Source: an uncultured Aquimarina sp. (GTDB lineage: Bacteria; Bacteroidota; Bacteroidia; Flavobacteriales; Flavobacteriaceae). Taken from it: DNA of 64,000 nucleotides. The position numbers were made by a program, and so were the translations under genes. Under the pieces are notes generated by a model. That model ran no database searches. It was not told the origin of the DNA and saw nothing but the letters and a program-made list of their open reading frames with translations. Where the stretch lies: the NCBI GenBank assembly GCA_947498595.1, contig CANMKX010000009.1:1-64000 (forward strand), in the 5' to 3' direction. This document shows positions 26,514 to 35,307 of this stretch, piece by piece. Each line of letters opens with the position of its first letter. Position 1 is the first letter of the stretch.

Positions 26514-27239
26514 CTTTATTTTTTTTCCTTTAATTTCAATATATCCTTTTACATCATGATTATTAAAAAAAATAAGTAGGTTCCCTTTTTCGTCTGTAAT
26601 CGTTTTTGATTCATAACTCCAAATGTTTTTATTAGAAATTTGATCTAAAAGTTTTAACTCATTTTTTTCAATTGTAGCTAAAAAAGTTTTTTCGTTTTTA
26701 CATACGATGTGATACAATTGTTTCTTAAAGGGAAAACTTGCTAAGGTTAAAATCTTATAGTCACTCCAAATTCTTTTAACTCCTTTTGTGGATTTACTCT
26801 GATTATCTCCTCTGTAATAATATTTAACACCATTTTTTATTCTTCTAGGTTTTGGCATTTCAAAAACAGACATTAATTCTGGATTTTTAATTTCAATTAA
26901 ACTTGAAGAACCGTTTAGATGTGCAAGTGTATTGGTGATTATATACTTTCCATTTATTAAATTTATAGAAACAGGACAAGTAGCTTTACAGGAATATTTA
27001 ATTCCGCTTTTTTTACTTTTAAAAAAAATAGAACCTCCCCATTCACCACTGCAAGATTTAGTTACAATATAATCATCATCTTCATAAAAAAAATCATTTT
27101 TCTTGGCTAAACTATTCTCTCGTATGTTTTCATCTGCATTCTCAAGAAAGATTTCTTGAATATCAAAAGCAACTTTATCTTGTCCTACACTATTAGTTAG
27201 ATAAAAAAGAGTGATTATTAAAATATAAATTGATTTCAT
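26496..27239 (-). CDS. Secreted hypothetical protein, about 247 residues
   Basis: The start was moved to the ATG at 27239, which directly precedes a clean signal peptide (MKSIYILIITLFYLTNSVGQ); the longer frame to 27272 adds 11 unlikely residues. The mature part has many short beta-type strands (IKYSCKATCPVSINLINGKY, KLLDQISNKNIWSYESK) and looks like a small beta-propeller or repeat fold, but no family is recognised. Its last codons (IKLMRLK, stop) are echoed as INIMKLK, stop, at 27437-27475, so a second copy of its 3' end exists. Confidence 0.65.
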   Translation of the reverse strand: MKSIYILIITLFYLTNSVGQDKVAFDIQEIFLENADENIRENSLAKKNDFFYEDDDYIVTKSCSGEWGGSIFFKSKKSGIKYSCKATCPVSINLINGKYIITNTLAHLNGSSSLIEIKNPELMSVFEMPKPRRIKNGVKYYYRGDNQSKSTKGVKRIWSDYKILTLASFPFKKQLYHIVCKNEKTFLATIEKNELKLLDQISNKNIWSYESKTITDEKGNLLIFFNNHDVKGYIEIKGKKIKLMRLK

Positions 27240-27356
27240 TATAATTATATTCAGGTTATTGCCAATAAACATCTTTTGTTACTATCATAATTATATATCA
27301 TTCATTCAAAGGTAAATGATTTCTAATATAATCACATTTTTCACTAGTAGCCTTAG

Positions 27357-27475
27357 GTTATAAAGCTTATTATATAAAACAAAAAGCCCCAAAAGGGCTT
27401 TTATTACTTTGTTATCTATTGGATTATTTATTTATAAATCCGTTATTTTAATTTCATTATATTTATTCCTAAATC
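27357..27475. repeat. 3'-flank repeat module, copy C, with a second gene 3' end
   Basis: Positions 27357-27423 match copy A and contain a cleaner hairpin. Positions 27437-27475 read on the minus strand as a short tail INIMKLK plus stop, homologous to the end of the gene at 26496. This looks like the remnant of a duplicated gene whose body was replaced by the gene starting at 28097. Confidence 0.65.
27382..27402 (-). terminator. Terminator within repeat copy C
   Basis: AAAAGCCC (27382-27389), loop CAAAA, GGGCTTTT (27395-27402). On the minus strand it would end transcription from the gene at 27480-28097. Confidence 0.65.
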
Positions 27476-27479
27476 AATA

Positions 27480-28097
27480 TTATCCCCATCCGTAATCTGT
27501 ATCGTCAAAAATAAATTCTTTCATCAATCTTATAAAAAGTCCTCCTATTCCAAATGCTACTTTATCTTGTTCTGGAAAATCATCGTTATCATCAACTGTC
27601 AATCCATGGTCTGCTATTATAAATACTGGTTCTCCTAAGGCATTTTTTCTTTGATGATTCCAAATAATCCAATTTTGACCAGCATCACAAAATCCTTGAT
27701 GTATTTCTTCATTTCCTTCAAGTTCATCTAACATAAATTCAGACGAAGGTTCTTCTCCATCATATCCGTAAAAACCGATATAATCAGGTACTCCGTCTCC
27801 AAATGTTATTGTATTATGCATCTGAACTACTGTTTTATATGATGCTGGTATCGTAAATGGTGTATCCAAGAAATTTCCATTATAAGCAGTTCCAAAAGTT
27901 ATAGATACTTCTTCTCCATCATTAGACTTAAAAACAATAATTAAATCATCATTGACATATTTTGCTTCAATAACTTTAGTAGCGATTTCTTTTATTATTT
28001 CAAGACATGAAGAAGTTAAAGTCCATGATTTAAAATATGTAATAAATGCATTCGTTAATTCTCTTCCTTTTAGTAATGATAACTCTTTTGGTGTCAT
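27480..28097 (-). CDS. Acidic protein, weak resemblance to SMI1/KNR4 (SUKH) proteins
   Basis: 205 residues, no signal peptide, strongly acidic (ends FDDTDYGWG). The stretch TIPASYKTVVQMHNTITFGD, followed by IGFYGYDGEEPSSEF, recalls the opening of SUKH domains, where a Pro-x-x-Tyr helix and an Asn/Gly turn are conserved. The resemblance is weak. SUKH proteins often act as immunity proteins against secreted toxins. That role would fit the duplicated, decaying neighbourhood but is not shown. Downstream it is joined to repeat copy C. Confidence 0.6.
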   Translation of the reverse strand: MTPKELSLLKGRELTNAFITYFKSWTLTSSCLEIIKEIATKVIEAKYVNDDLIIVFKSNDGEEVSITFGTAYNGNFLDTPFTIPASYKTVVQMHNTITFGDGVPDYIGFYGYDGEEPSSEFMLDELEGNEEIHQGFCDAGQNWIIWNHQRKNALGEPVFIIADHGLTVDDNDDFPEQDKVAFGIGGLFIRLMKEFIFDDTDYGWG

Positions 28098-28520
28098 ATT
28101 TTTTACTTTAAAATCAATACTTATTTTAGGACAGAATATCTTGTTTTTTACTTAATTATTACCCCCTGTTTTCAGTGAAAAAACTATTAGGCCCTTAAAA
28201 TATTAATTAATAGTTTCTTGTATTAAACACCTAAATCAATTAGTACTTATTTGTATTTCCAATTATATCTAGTAAACATATTAGTAAAAAAGATAGGGGT
28301 ACAATTATAACTAAATCTATCATCTTCTTTTTCTAATATAATCATACAGTTTTCAGGTAATGCATCTGACTCATTAAATTCTAACTCTTTTATTTTTAAT
28401 CTTCTATAATTTTCACCAAAAATAGATACAATTATTATAGTTATAATATATTATTTATTTGTTCTTTTATAGAACCTCAACAACTGAAGTATCTAGTTTT
28501 TTTTTAAAATTTCATTTTAA
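28098..28520. other. 423-base gap in the accessory patch
   Basis: Low complexity and AT-rich. It holds the frame remnant at 28247-28452 and a weak GTTC...GAAC hairpin near 28460-28475 that may follow the VIT/vWA gene. No promoter of the TTTG/TAnnTTTG type is clear. Confidence 0.45.
28247..28452 (-). pseudogene. Remnant of a short coding frame
   Basis: Between a stop near 28455 and the stop at 28247-28249 the minus strand reads 67 codons, including ENYRRLKIKELEFNESD and CMIILEKEDDRFSYNC, ending FTRYNWKYK. The composition is protein-like, but no ATG is available except one (in CMIILEK) that removes half of it. I take it as the tail of a lost gene; a very small gene is the alternative. Confidence 0.3.
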
Positions 28521-31500
28521 TTATTCAAAAATTAAATCTCCAATTTCAATTTCTCCTTCTTCATCTTCTAATCTTATTATTTTAATCTTTTTACGTTCGT
28601 TTTCTTTTCCGTAATCAATAAAAAAAGTTGCTTTTATAATAGTAGGTCCTGATATTTTTTGGACTCTATCCGCAAAGTAATTCACCTTTACTTTATAGGT
28701 TCCTTTAACCGCATTTTTCAACATAAATTCTTCTGGTCCATATCCATCTGTTAAATCTTCAGACATTCTTCCTCCTATGGCTGTTTTTGGATTGCTATAA
28801 AACGCTTTTTCTCCTGTTGGGTCAAATACCCATAAATCTATATCAGTATCATTATGATTCCAATCTATTATAATTCTTATGTCTACGGGAGTTGGTGTCA
28901 AAAAATCACTGTATTCTGTATTTATATTTAAGCTGTTTTTATATTTATTTACCAAACGAGTAAGTTCTATATATGCTATATGTTCTATTCCATAAAAACG
29001 CTCATCTTCGTCTTTATTTAATAATTGTCCATCATAAAGTTTAAACAGGATATCATAACTTTTTTGTATTGCACCTACTTGTTCATATGCTAACGCTAAA
29101 TCTCTATATGACTGAGGCTCTTCTGGTCTTAATTCTACTATTTTCTTATACACTTCAACAGCTAACTTGTATTGTTTAAAATATTCTAGTTTATATCCTA
29201 AAGCTTTCATTAACTCATAATTATCCAGTTCTATTTCCATTAAATTAGTTAAAATTGTAATTGCTATTTCTGGATTATTTCTTTTTTCGAAGTGATCTGC
29301 TACATCCAAGTAAAACGAAGGACTATTTGCATATTTCTCTCTAATAATTAAGTATTTTTTATATGCAGCCATCACTGTTTCTTCTTGTGCTAAAACTGCT
29401 AAGTAAGGCGTCGATGGATTCCATGGTTTAAGAGCTATTTTATCTTTATTGTTCTTTTCTAAATCATTTAATGATTTTTGATTTGTAGTTTGTGGATTTT
29501 CTTTATTTGACATTCTACCTCTTACTCCACTTGCAACTCCTCTAATACTTACTTCTTCTTGTACACTCTGAGTTAAAACCGCGTTCTTTTTAGCACTCAT
29601 AGCCGTTACTACAATTTCTTCTAATTGAGATGAATTACTTTCCATTGCTACCGAAATTGTATTGGTTGTAGTTACTATAACTTCTTTCTCATCAAAACCA
29701 ACATATGAAAAAATCAAACTATCTCCTTCATTTACCAGAATCGAAAAATTGCCATCAAAATCTGTTACTGTTCCTCTATTTGTTCCTTTAATAATAATAT
29801 TTACCCCTGGTAATGGTTCATTAAACTCTACTACAGTTCCTTCTATTCTTTTTTCTTCTTCTACACTTTCACTTTCTCTTATAATAACATCCTTATCATC
29901 ATCATTGACTGTATTCGTTCTTACTGCTACGTGATTAGTGTTCACTGGAGTTTCTGGAATTGGCTGCGTATTATTACTATTATCTGTAATTTTCTTCTTT
30001 TTATTTTTAGGGTATTCTGTTACATACCATTTTTTTATTTCTTGGTAATCTTCAAATAAATCTGCACGCCTTTTCTTAATCATCTCCTCAACATCTTTCT
30101 CTTCTTCTTTTTCATTATTTAATAACTCTTTGTAAGCTGATCTCAACTCTTTAGGAGGTTCAATACGATAATGTACATAATCTTCTATTCTATCCAAAAT
30201 TATCATAGAAGTATAAGGTGTAATCAATTGATATTCTTTTCCTAATGTTAATATTGCTTCTTTATGCTCTTTGGCTTTCGGCATTAAGCTTTCTAACTTT
30301 TGTTTTGCCCATAGACGTTTTGCCTCTTTAGTTTGTTGAATAGTTTTTATGCTTACAGGAATTCGATCTATTATTTCATCTTGATATCCAAATAACATTG
30401 TAAAAGTTGTATCCTTTTTAAATTGCCCACTAATCGAAAAATCATTACGTATATTCATTCGTTTATTAGGATATATTTCGGTTAATGCTCTTCCATGCGC
30501 TACTCCTAAAAATTGATACGGTTCTTCTTTAAGTATTTTTATAGCTGTACTAGCTGTTGTACGAATAAGATTAATATAGTTCCCTCCTGTTTGTGTTGCT
30601 ATTTCATTTAACGTCGAATGATTTGCAGATACAACACTATTAATTGTATATAAAGGAATATCGTTATGCTTTTCAAAACTCCCTAAATTTGAAAGCCCAT
30701 CTGTAAAAAATAGTATCTCATCTGCGGTTACAGCAATATCAGTAAGTGTATTATAAGATGTCCCTCCATCATACATTACTTTGGAAATTTGTTTTTTTAA
30801 CACATTCCAATTTCCATTATGAATTTCAATTATTCTACGTTCTTTTATTCCATTACTAAACGTCATCCACGTTACAGTTACGTTTTGTAAATAGTCAAAA
30901 TAAGCATCCAATATCGCTATTTCTTGATCTAAATTACGGTATCGCATAGAATAAGAAGCATCCCAAATTAACTGAATTGATTTGGGTTTCTTTTTCAATC
31001 GAGTTACTGGATTCAGTTTTTTTGTATAATGAAAATACTTCTGATATGTTATTATTGTCTCCTCTCCTATTTGTGCAGGAATTCTTATTGTAATAGGATG
31101 TAACGGTGTATGTTTTACTTTTTCTATTTGCGCAATATATGTCCCGTTTTTTCCTTTAAACCTTGTTTTGTAATTTGTTTTACTTCTAACATTAGGTTTT
31201 TGTTCATTATGCGTTTTTATAGTAACGTTAAATTTATCCAATGACTTATTGATTCCTAAAGGAAGTTCATAAACTTGCTTTGTTTCAATTGTAGGTATTG
31301 TTTGCTCAAATGTAATTACAACTCGTTTGTAACTTTGAGGATTTATAGGATAAATTCGTGCTTTATAATTATTACCTTGAGTTTGTTCTAGTAGTCCTGG
31401 ATCTATATTTTGTCGTATAGTACGTTCGTATGCTACACGAGCTAACTCTTTTTCGACTACCACAGCTTTTCTAAGTTTCCCCTCTATTTCCATCGCAAAT

Positions 31501-31739
31501 GCAGAAACAGTCTGTCCTTCTCCTAAGGGAAACATCAACTCTCCTTCTAAAATACGATCTAATTCGTTATAGAATTTCATATCATAAGTAGTAGTTGCAT
31601 GATTCCCAATAATATCGACCGTTACAGATAAATGTGTTAGTTTTAACGTTTGATTCTCATCAATCGTTATTTGCGGAATAGTCTGCGAAAACAAACATAC
31701 ATTTGTTATTAACAGTAATACGAGTAGTTTTTGTTTCAT
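28521..31739 (-). CDS. VIT/vWA protein with embedded SusC-like segment, TPRs and C-terminal DUF2135
   Basis: 1072 residues. Order: signal peptide (1-19); VIT domain (about 25-150, YDMKFYNELDRILEGELMFP); vWA domain with MIDAS Asp260-x-Ser262-x-Ser264 (IWDASYSMR); charged linker; a carboxypeptidase-regulatory-like beta-sandwich (633 to about 700, DFDGNFSILVNEGDSLIFSY) followed by LEEIVVTAM as in SusC proteins. TPR helices follow (about 840-930), then a YfaP/DUF2135-like end (DTDIDLWVFDPTGEKAFYS, Asp973). Such proteins sit in the periplasm or outer membrane and bind partners through the MIDAS metal. The ligand is unknown. It stands alone. Confidence 0.88.
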   Translation of the reverse strand: MKQKLLVLLLITNVCLFSQTIPQITIDENQTLKLTHLSVTVDIIGNHATTTYDMKFYNELDRILEGELMFPLGEGQTVSAFAMEIEGKLRKAVVVEKELARVAYERTIRQNIDPGLLEQTQGNNYKARIYPINPQSYKRVVITFEQTIPTIETKQVYELPLGINKSLDKFNVTIKTHNEQKPNVRSKTNYKTRFKGKNGTYIAQIEKVKHTPLHPITIRIPAQIGEETIITYQKYFHYTKKLNPVTRLKKKPKSIQLIWDASYSMRYRNLDQEIAILDAYFDYLQNVTVTWMTFSNGIKERRIIEIHNGNWNVLKKQISKVMYDGGTSYNTLTDIAVTADEILFFTDGLSNLGSFEKHNDIPLYTINSVVSANHSTLNEIATQTGGNYINLIRTTASTAIKILKEEPYQFLGVAHGRALTEIYPNKRMNIRNDFSISGQFKKDTTFTMLFGYQDEIIDRIPVSIKTIQQTKEAKRLWAKQKLESLMPKAKEHKEAILTLGKEYQLITPYTSMIILDRIEDYVHYRIEPPKELRSAYKELLNNEKEEEKDVEEMIKKRRADLFEDYQEIKKWYVTEYPKNKKKKITDNSNNTQPIPETPVNTNHVAVRTNTVNDDDKDVIIRESESVEEEKRIEGTVVEFNEPLPGVNIIIKGTNRGTVTDFDGNFSILVNEGDSLIFSYVGFDEKEVIVTTTNTISVAMESNSSQLEEIVVTAMSAKKNAVLTQSVQEEVSIRGVASGVRGRMSNKENPQTTNQKSLNDLEKNNKDKIALKPWNPSTPYLAVLAQEETVMAAYKKYLIIREKYANSPSFYLDVADHFEKRNNPEIAITILTNLMEIELDNYELMKALGYKLEYFKQYKLAVEVYKKIVELRPEEPQSYRDLALAYEQVGAIQKSYDILFKLYDGQLLNKDEDERFYGIEHIAYIELTRLVNKYKNSLNINTEYSDFLTPTPVDIRIIIDWNHNDTDIDLWVFDPTGEKAFYSNPKTAIGGRMSEDLTDGYGPEEFMLKNAVKGTYKVKVNYFADRVQKISGPTIIKATFFIDYGKENERKKIKIIRLEDEEGEIEIGDLIFE

Positions 31740-31837
31740 AATTGATGTTTTTAGTATATCCTAAAATTCATCATTTATGATTAATTATAAAAGTACCATT
31801 GAGGGAACAAGTACTTTGAGTTTGTAAAGTGGGAATT

Positions 31838-31899
31838 ATAATAGAATATAGTAATCCCTAATTAAAATTTATTAATTAGGAATTACTATATTCTATTAT
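31838..31899. repeat. Long palindromic hairpin, 27 paired bases
   Basis: ATAATAGAATATAGTAAT (31838-31855) pairs perfectly with 31882-31899. After one mismatch, CCTAATTAA (31857-31865) pairs with TTAATTAGG on the right arm. The loop is about six bases. There is no T run on either side, so a plain terminator is doubtful. It lies between the DUF4435 gene and the VIT/vWA gene. Confidence 0.75.
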
Positions 31900-31970
31900 C
31901 TCCAAATTAAATACTTCAAAATAATTCATAAATCATAAACCATAATGTATTTTGAATTTGTTCTTTGAAC

Positions 31971-32876
31971 TTAATAATTGGCATAATTATTTTTCGAATT
32001 AATATAATTAATTAAACATTCTGGAGTTTCAGCATATTGACTTAACTGAGATAAAATTCTAGCCTTATCAATATTAAAAGATGTTTTTACTTTTAATAAT
32101 TCTTTAGAGTTGTTAGCATCTTCAATAATAAATTTCAAAAAATTATACATAAAATCTAATTCATATTTTCCTCTAAAAATTTGAGATTTATTTTTTGTAT
32201 TGAACTCAATTATTTTTCTTTCAACTTCATCTTCTGTTACTTTAATTGAATTTGGATATTTTTCAATAATCTTTGAAAAATTATAATTTGATTCAATTTG
32301 TCCTATTTTTACGATAATAAATTCTTTAGGTGGTTTTTCTGCTAAATTAGCATTTACTGAAACTCCTTTAGTACGAGCAATCTGTTTTGCTGTAGCATAC
32401 CAACTATTTAATAAAGTAATTGATTTATGAAATCTATTTTGATTTTCAGTAAATAATGCTATTATATTTTTAAATTCTTTATCTGTTTCATTAAGTAAAA
32501 ATTCATTCTTTAAAACTGCTTTTAAAACTTTTTCTGATGTATAAAAATTTTCAATTGAATAACAAGGTGTTTCATATAAATTTAATTGATTTTGCTTATC
32601 ATCATAATCCTTATCTACAAAAAAAGAAGTATTGGAATCCGAATATTTAATTTTCAAATAATTGTATACTTCTAAAACTGATTTTTTATTTCCACATGTT
32701 ATTGGATGATGATTTTCTCCAAAATAAATATTTATTCTATTATAATAATATGGTTCATCTTTACCTTCATAGAAGCAAAATAAGTCATTATTAAATTCTT
32801 TTTTTAATAAAACGAATTTATGAATAGCTGTTGTTGCCGAATTTTTCTTTTTATTATATAATTCAATTGGATTCAT
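31971..32876 (-). CDS. ariB: DUF4435 Toprim-like effector, AriB-like (PARIS)
   Basis: 301 residues, soluble. FYEGKDE supplies the conserved Toprim-type Glu37, and FFVDKDYDD supplies Asp88, Asp90 and Asp92 as metal ligands. SIENFY (107-112) is the third DUF4435 hallmark. A helical second half follows. In PARIS systems AriB is the effector held by the AriA ATPase and released on phage attack, then cleaving host tRNA. Here it starts 2 bases after the ATPase stop on the same strand, the AriA-AriB order. The identification rests on motifs and gene order, not on alignment. Other ATPase-DUF4435 defence pairs are the alternative. Confidence 0.75.
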   Translation of the reverse strand: MNPIELYNKKKNSATTAIHKFVLLKKEFNNDLFCFYEGKDEPYYYNRINIYFGENHHPITCGNKKSVLEVYNYLKIKYSDSNTSFFVDKDYDDKQNQLNLYETPCYSIENFYTSEKVLKAVLKNEFLLNETDKEFKNIIALFTENQNRFHKSITLLNSWYATAKQIARTKGVSVNANLAEKPPKEFIIVKIGQIESNYNFSKIIEKYPNSIKVTEDEVERKIIEFNTKNKSQIFRGKYELDFMYNFLKFIIEDANNSKELLKVKTSFNIDKARILSQLSQYAETPECLINYINSKNNYANY

Positions 32877-32878
32877 AC

Positions 32879-34264
32879 TTATTCATTTATTGATATAAAT
32901 TGATCTAAACCTATTGTATTATTTAATAATTCATTATCATAAATAAATGGTGAATGTGTAACAGCAAATAAGAAATTACATTTTCCTGATTTAATAATAT
33001 CTGGTAATAATTTTTCTTGCCAAAAAATAGAAAGAGATAATTCTGGTTCATCTAATAGTATAATAAATGATTTATTTAGATCTAGATAGACTTTTGAAAA
33101 TAATGAAACTATTTGTTTTTCACCTGACGATAATTGATCTAAATCAACAATCTCTCTTGTATTTTCTCTAAAAATTTCCAGGCTAATTTCACTTTCATTA
33201 TAATGGAAATTTTTTCTATTCAAATAACTATTGCAAGTTATTACAAATTGTTTTATTGCAATATCCAACTCTTCTTGTTCATTATATAAATTTATCAATT
33301 GATCAATGAAAAAAAGTAAACCTTTATTAGTTCTCTTCCCTGACTTTATATAATCAATAATGTTAACTTTATCTTCTTCAGTAATCGACTTACCAACACG
33401 ATCTAATATAATTCGTAATTTTTTCTCATCTACAAGTTTGCGTGAAATTCTACCTTGGAATTCATTTGAAAGTTCACTTAATAAATCTCCTGTTATTTTT
33501 GAAAAACCAATTAAAGATTTTTGAGATATTTCTTCTGTAATATAATTAATTTTCCTTTTTACATCGTCCATCCCAAACTGAATAGCATCTTCATGTTCAA
33601 ACCTATACTCTTCTTCTTCATCTAAAAAAGGATTATTGTAATATTCATTAGGAAGGGAATTTTTTTTTTGTATTGAATCTAATTGAGATTCAATACGTCT
33701 ATATGTAGGAAAATATAATATCTTGCTTTTAACAATTGAATTAAGTGTTTCTGATATTTTCTCAAAATTAATTACTTCAGATTCAGCGATTAGTTTATTT
33801 ATATTATCATAAATAAACTTACTCGGAGCATTAATATTAATATTAATCTCATTCAATATTTCTACTACTGTTAATCTTTTTTCTTGCTTTGTTAATTTCT
33901 TATCATTGATTACTTTTTTAAGGGTATCTATTTTTTTATTTGTTAAATCTTTTTTTAACAATTGATAAAATTGACTGGATTGATATTTTTTTGGTTTTTT
34001 AACATAAAAATCTAAATCGTTTTTCGTAAAATTAATTTTCTTTTTATTATTGAATTGTAACTCAATACTTTCAAACTTTATATTACTTAATTTTTTAAAT
34101 TTTTTTTCTAATATATAATATAAACAATTTAATATTGTAGTTTTCCCAAGACCATTCTCTCCAATGATGATCATGTGATTAGAGTTAAACTCAATATTTA
34201 CATCCTGATAGCCAAATAGTTTATTTATTTTAAATCTTGATATTGTTGTTTTTGTTGTTTTCAT
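32879..34264 (-). CDS. ariA: ABC-type AAA ATPase, AriA-like (PARIS)
   Basis: 461 residues, soluble. Walker A is GENGLGKT (35-42); a long helical insertion (about 90-340) follows; the ABC signature LSSGEKQ is at 378-384; Walker B is FIILLDEPEL with Asp405-Glu406; the H-loop is in AVTHSPFI. This is the SMC/OLD-like AAA_15 architecture of AriA, which forms a scaffold that holds AriB and senses phage proteins. Lengths of the two proteins fit PARIS. A TAATTTTG box on the minus strand at 34273-34280 would give an almost leaderless message. It is divergent from the pore-former cassette, with 530 bases between them. Confidence 0.8.
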   Translation of the reverse strand: MKTTKTTISRFKINKLFGYQDVNIEFNSNHMIIIGENGLGKTTILNCLYYILEKKFKKLSNIKFESIELQFNNKKKINFTKNDLDFYVKKPKKYQSSQFYQLLKKDLTNKKIDTLKKVINDKKLTKQEKRLTVVEILNEINININAPSKFIYDNINKLIAESEVINFEKISETLNSIVKSKILYFPTYRRIESQLDSIQKKNSLPNEYYNNPFLDEEEEYRFEHEDAIQFGMDDVKRKINYITEEISQKSLIGFSKITGDLLSELSNEFQGRISRKLVDEKKLRIILDRVGKSITEEDKVNIIDYIKSGKRTNKGLLFFIDQLINLYNEQEELDIAIKQFVITCNSYLNRKNFHYNESEISLEIFRENTREIVDLDQLSSGEKQIVSLFSKVYLDLNKSFIILLDEPELSLSIFWQEKLLPDIIKSGKCNFLFAVTHSPFIYDNELLNNTIGLDQFISINE

Positions 34265-34794
34265 TTACTTTTCAAAATTATACTTGCTAATTTAAACAGT
34301 CTCAATCAATCTATTTTACGGAAAACCACATTCTAATGCATTTTTCTCAAAAAAATTCTATCAATGTTATTCGCTATATACTTTACTCTTAAAGCTTTCT
34401 CACTATCAAGTCTTCATGTTCATTCTTTTTTTAAAAACATCATGCTAATAAATCTTTTCTAAAACACATAAAGCCATAAAAAACAATAGTTTATATGAAA
34501 AATAATTATTTAAAAGTGTTAAAATTATTCAGTTTATATATTATTTTATCATTTCTAATATGCTATATTTCTTCTCTTCGTTATTTTTTATCCTAATTTA
34601 TTACTGATTTTATGTATTTATACAATGGTTAATTTTCATTAAAAAGGAACTACCGCATAAAAACAAAAATCTTCCCTCAATCATAACTACTCAAAATAAA
34701 CACATTGAAAATCAGGTATTTACACATATTTCACTTTCATAAACCTGAATTACATTTACTTCATAATCATATATAAATCAAACAATTAAATATT
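34265..34794. other. 530-base gap between the PARIS-like pair and the pore-former cassette
   Basis: Very AT-rich with no coding-like frame on either strand. It should contain both divergent promoters. On the minus strand a TAATTTTG box lies at 34273-34280, without a good upstream TTTG at 19 bases (nearest TTG at 22). On the plus strand I see no consensus box before the first cassette gene, so that cassette may use another sigma factor. Confidence 0.5.
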
Positions 34795-35274
34795 ATGAGT
34801 ACTAAAAATTCAACAAACCAACAAGGTATAGTTCACGCTAGTTATTTTATTGGTATTCCAGGTATTCTTGGAGGAGTATCATTAACTACAAATCTTATCA
34901 TTGATACCGAAAACAGGCAAGTATTAGGTACTAGTCAAGTTTTTCAATCTATAAATCCACCATTAGATGTGCAAAGTAATTTGTCTGGCGAATTTACTCA
35001 GATGACTGTAATGCACGGACATAGTCGTATTCTATTAACCGCTACTGGATATCCCAAAGATGAAATTTGGGTTTTAGTAATGGGAGCTCCTACGCCACTT
35101 TTTCCTGCTAACCTAAAACTACGTATGGTACTTGAAGAGGATTGGAAAAAAGGCATTGCTACCTATTCTTATAGAGATGCTGAGGGAAATATGGTAGAGA
35201 TGAAAAACATACCTGTAATTGCAACTAACGTTTCGATCGTTGAAATTCCAGAAGAAGCTGCTGTAGCTCAATAA
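34795..35274 (+). CDS. DUF1842-like protein, first gene of pore-former cassette
   Basis: 159 residues, no signal peptide. The segment order SYFIGIPGILGGVSLTTNL, then LGTSQVFQSINPPLDVQSNL, HGHSRILLTATGYP, and LKLRMVLEEDWKKGIATYSY fits the DUF1842 family as I remember it. That family is a beta-rich domain of unknown function found in Proteobacteria and some Bacteroidota. It is followed by three genes on the same strand at 33, 11 and 135 bases. Its role in the cassette (chaperone, lectin-like binder or inhibitor) is unknown. The family call needs a profile search. Confidence 0.75.
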   Translation: MSTKNSTNQQGIVHASYFIGIPGILGGVSLTTNLIIDTENRQVLGTSQVFQSINPPLDVQSNLSGEFTQMTVMHGHSRILLTATGYPKDEIWVLVMGAPTPLFPANLKLRMVLEEDWKKGIATYSYRDAEGNMVEMKNIPVIATNVSIVEIPEEAAVAQ

Positions 35275-35307
35275 AACAACTATTAATCTAATCTTAATTA
35301 TATAATC

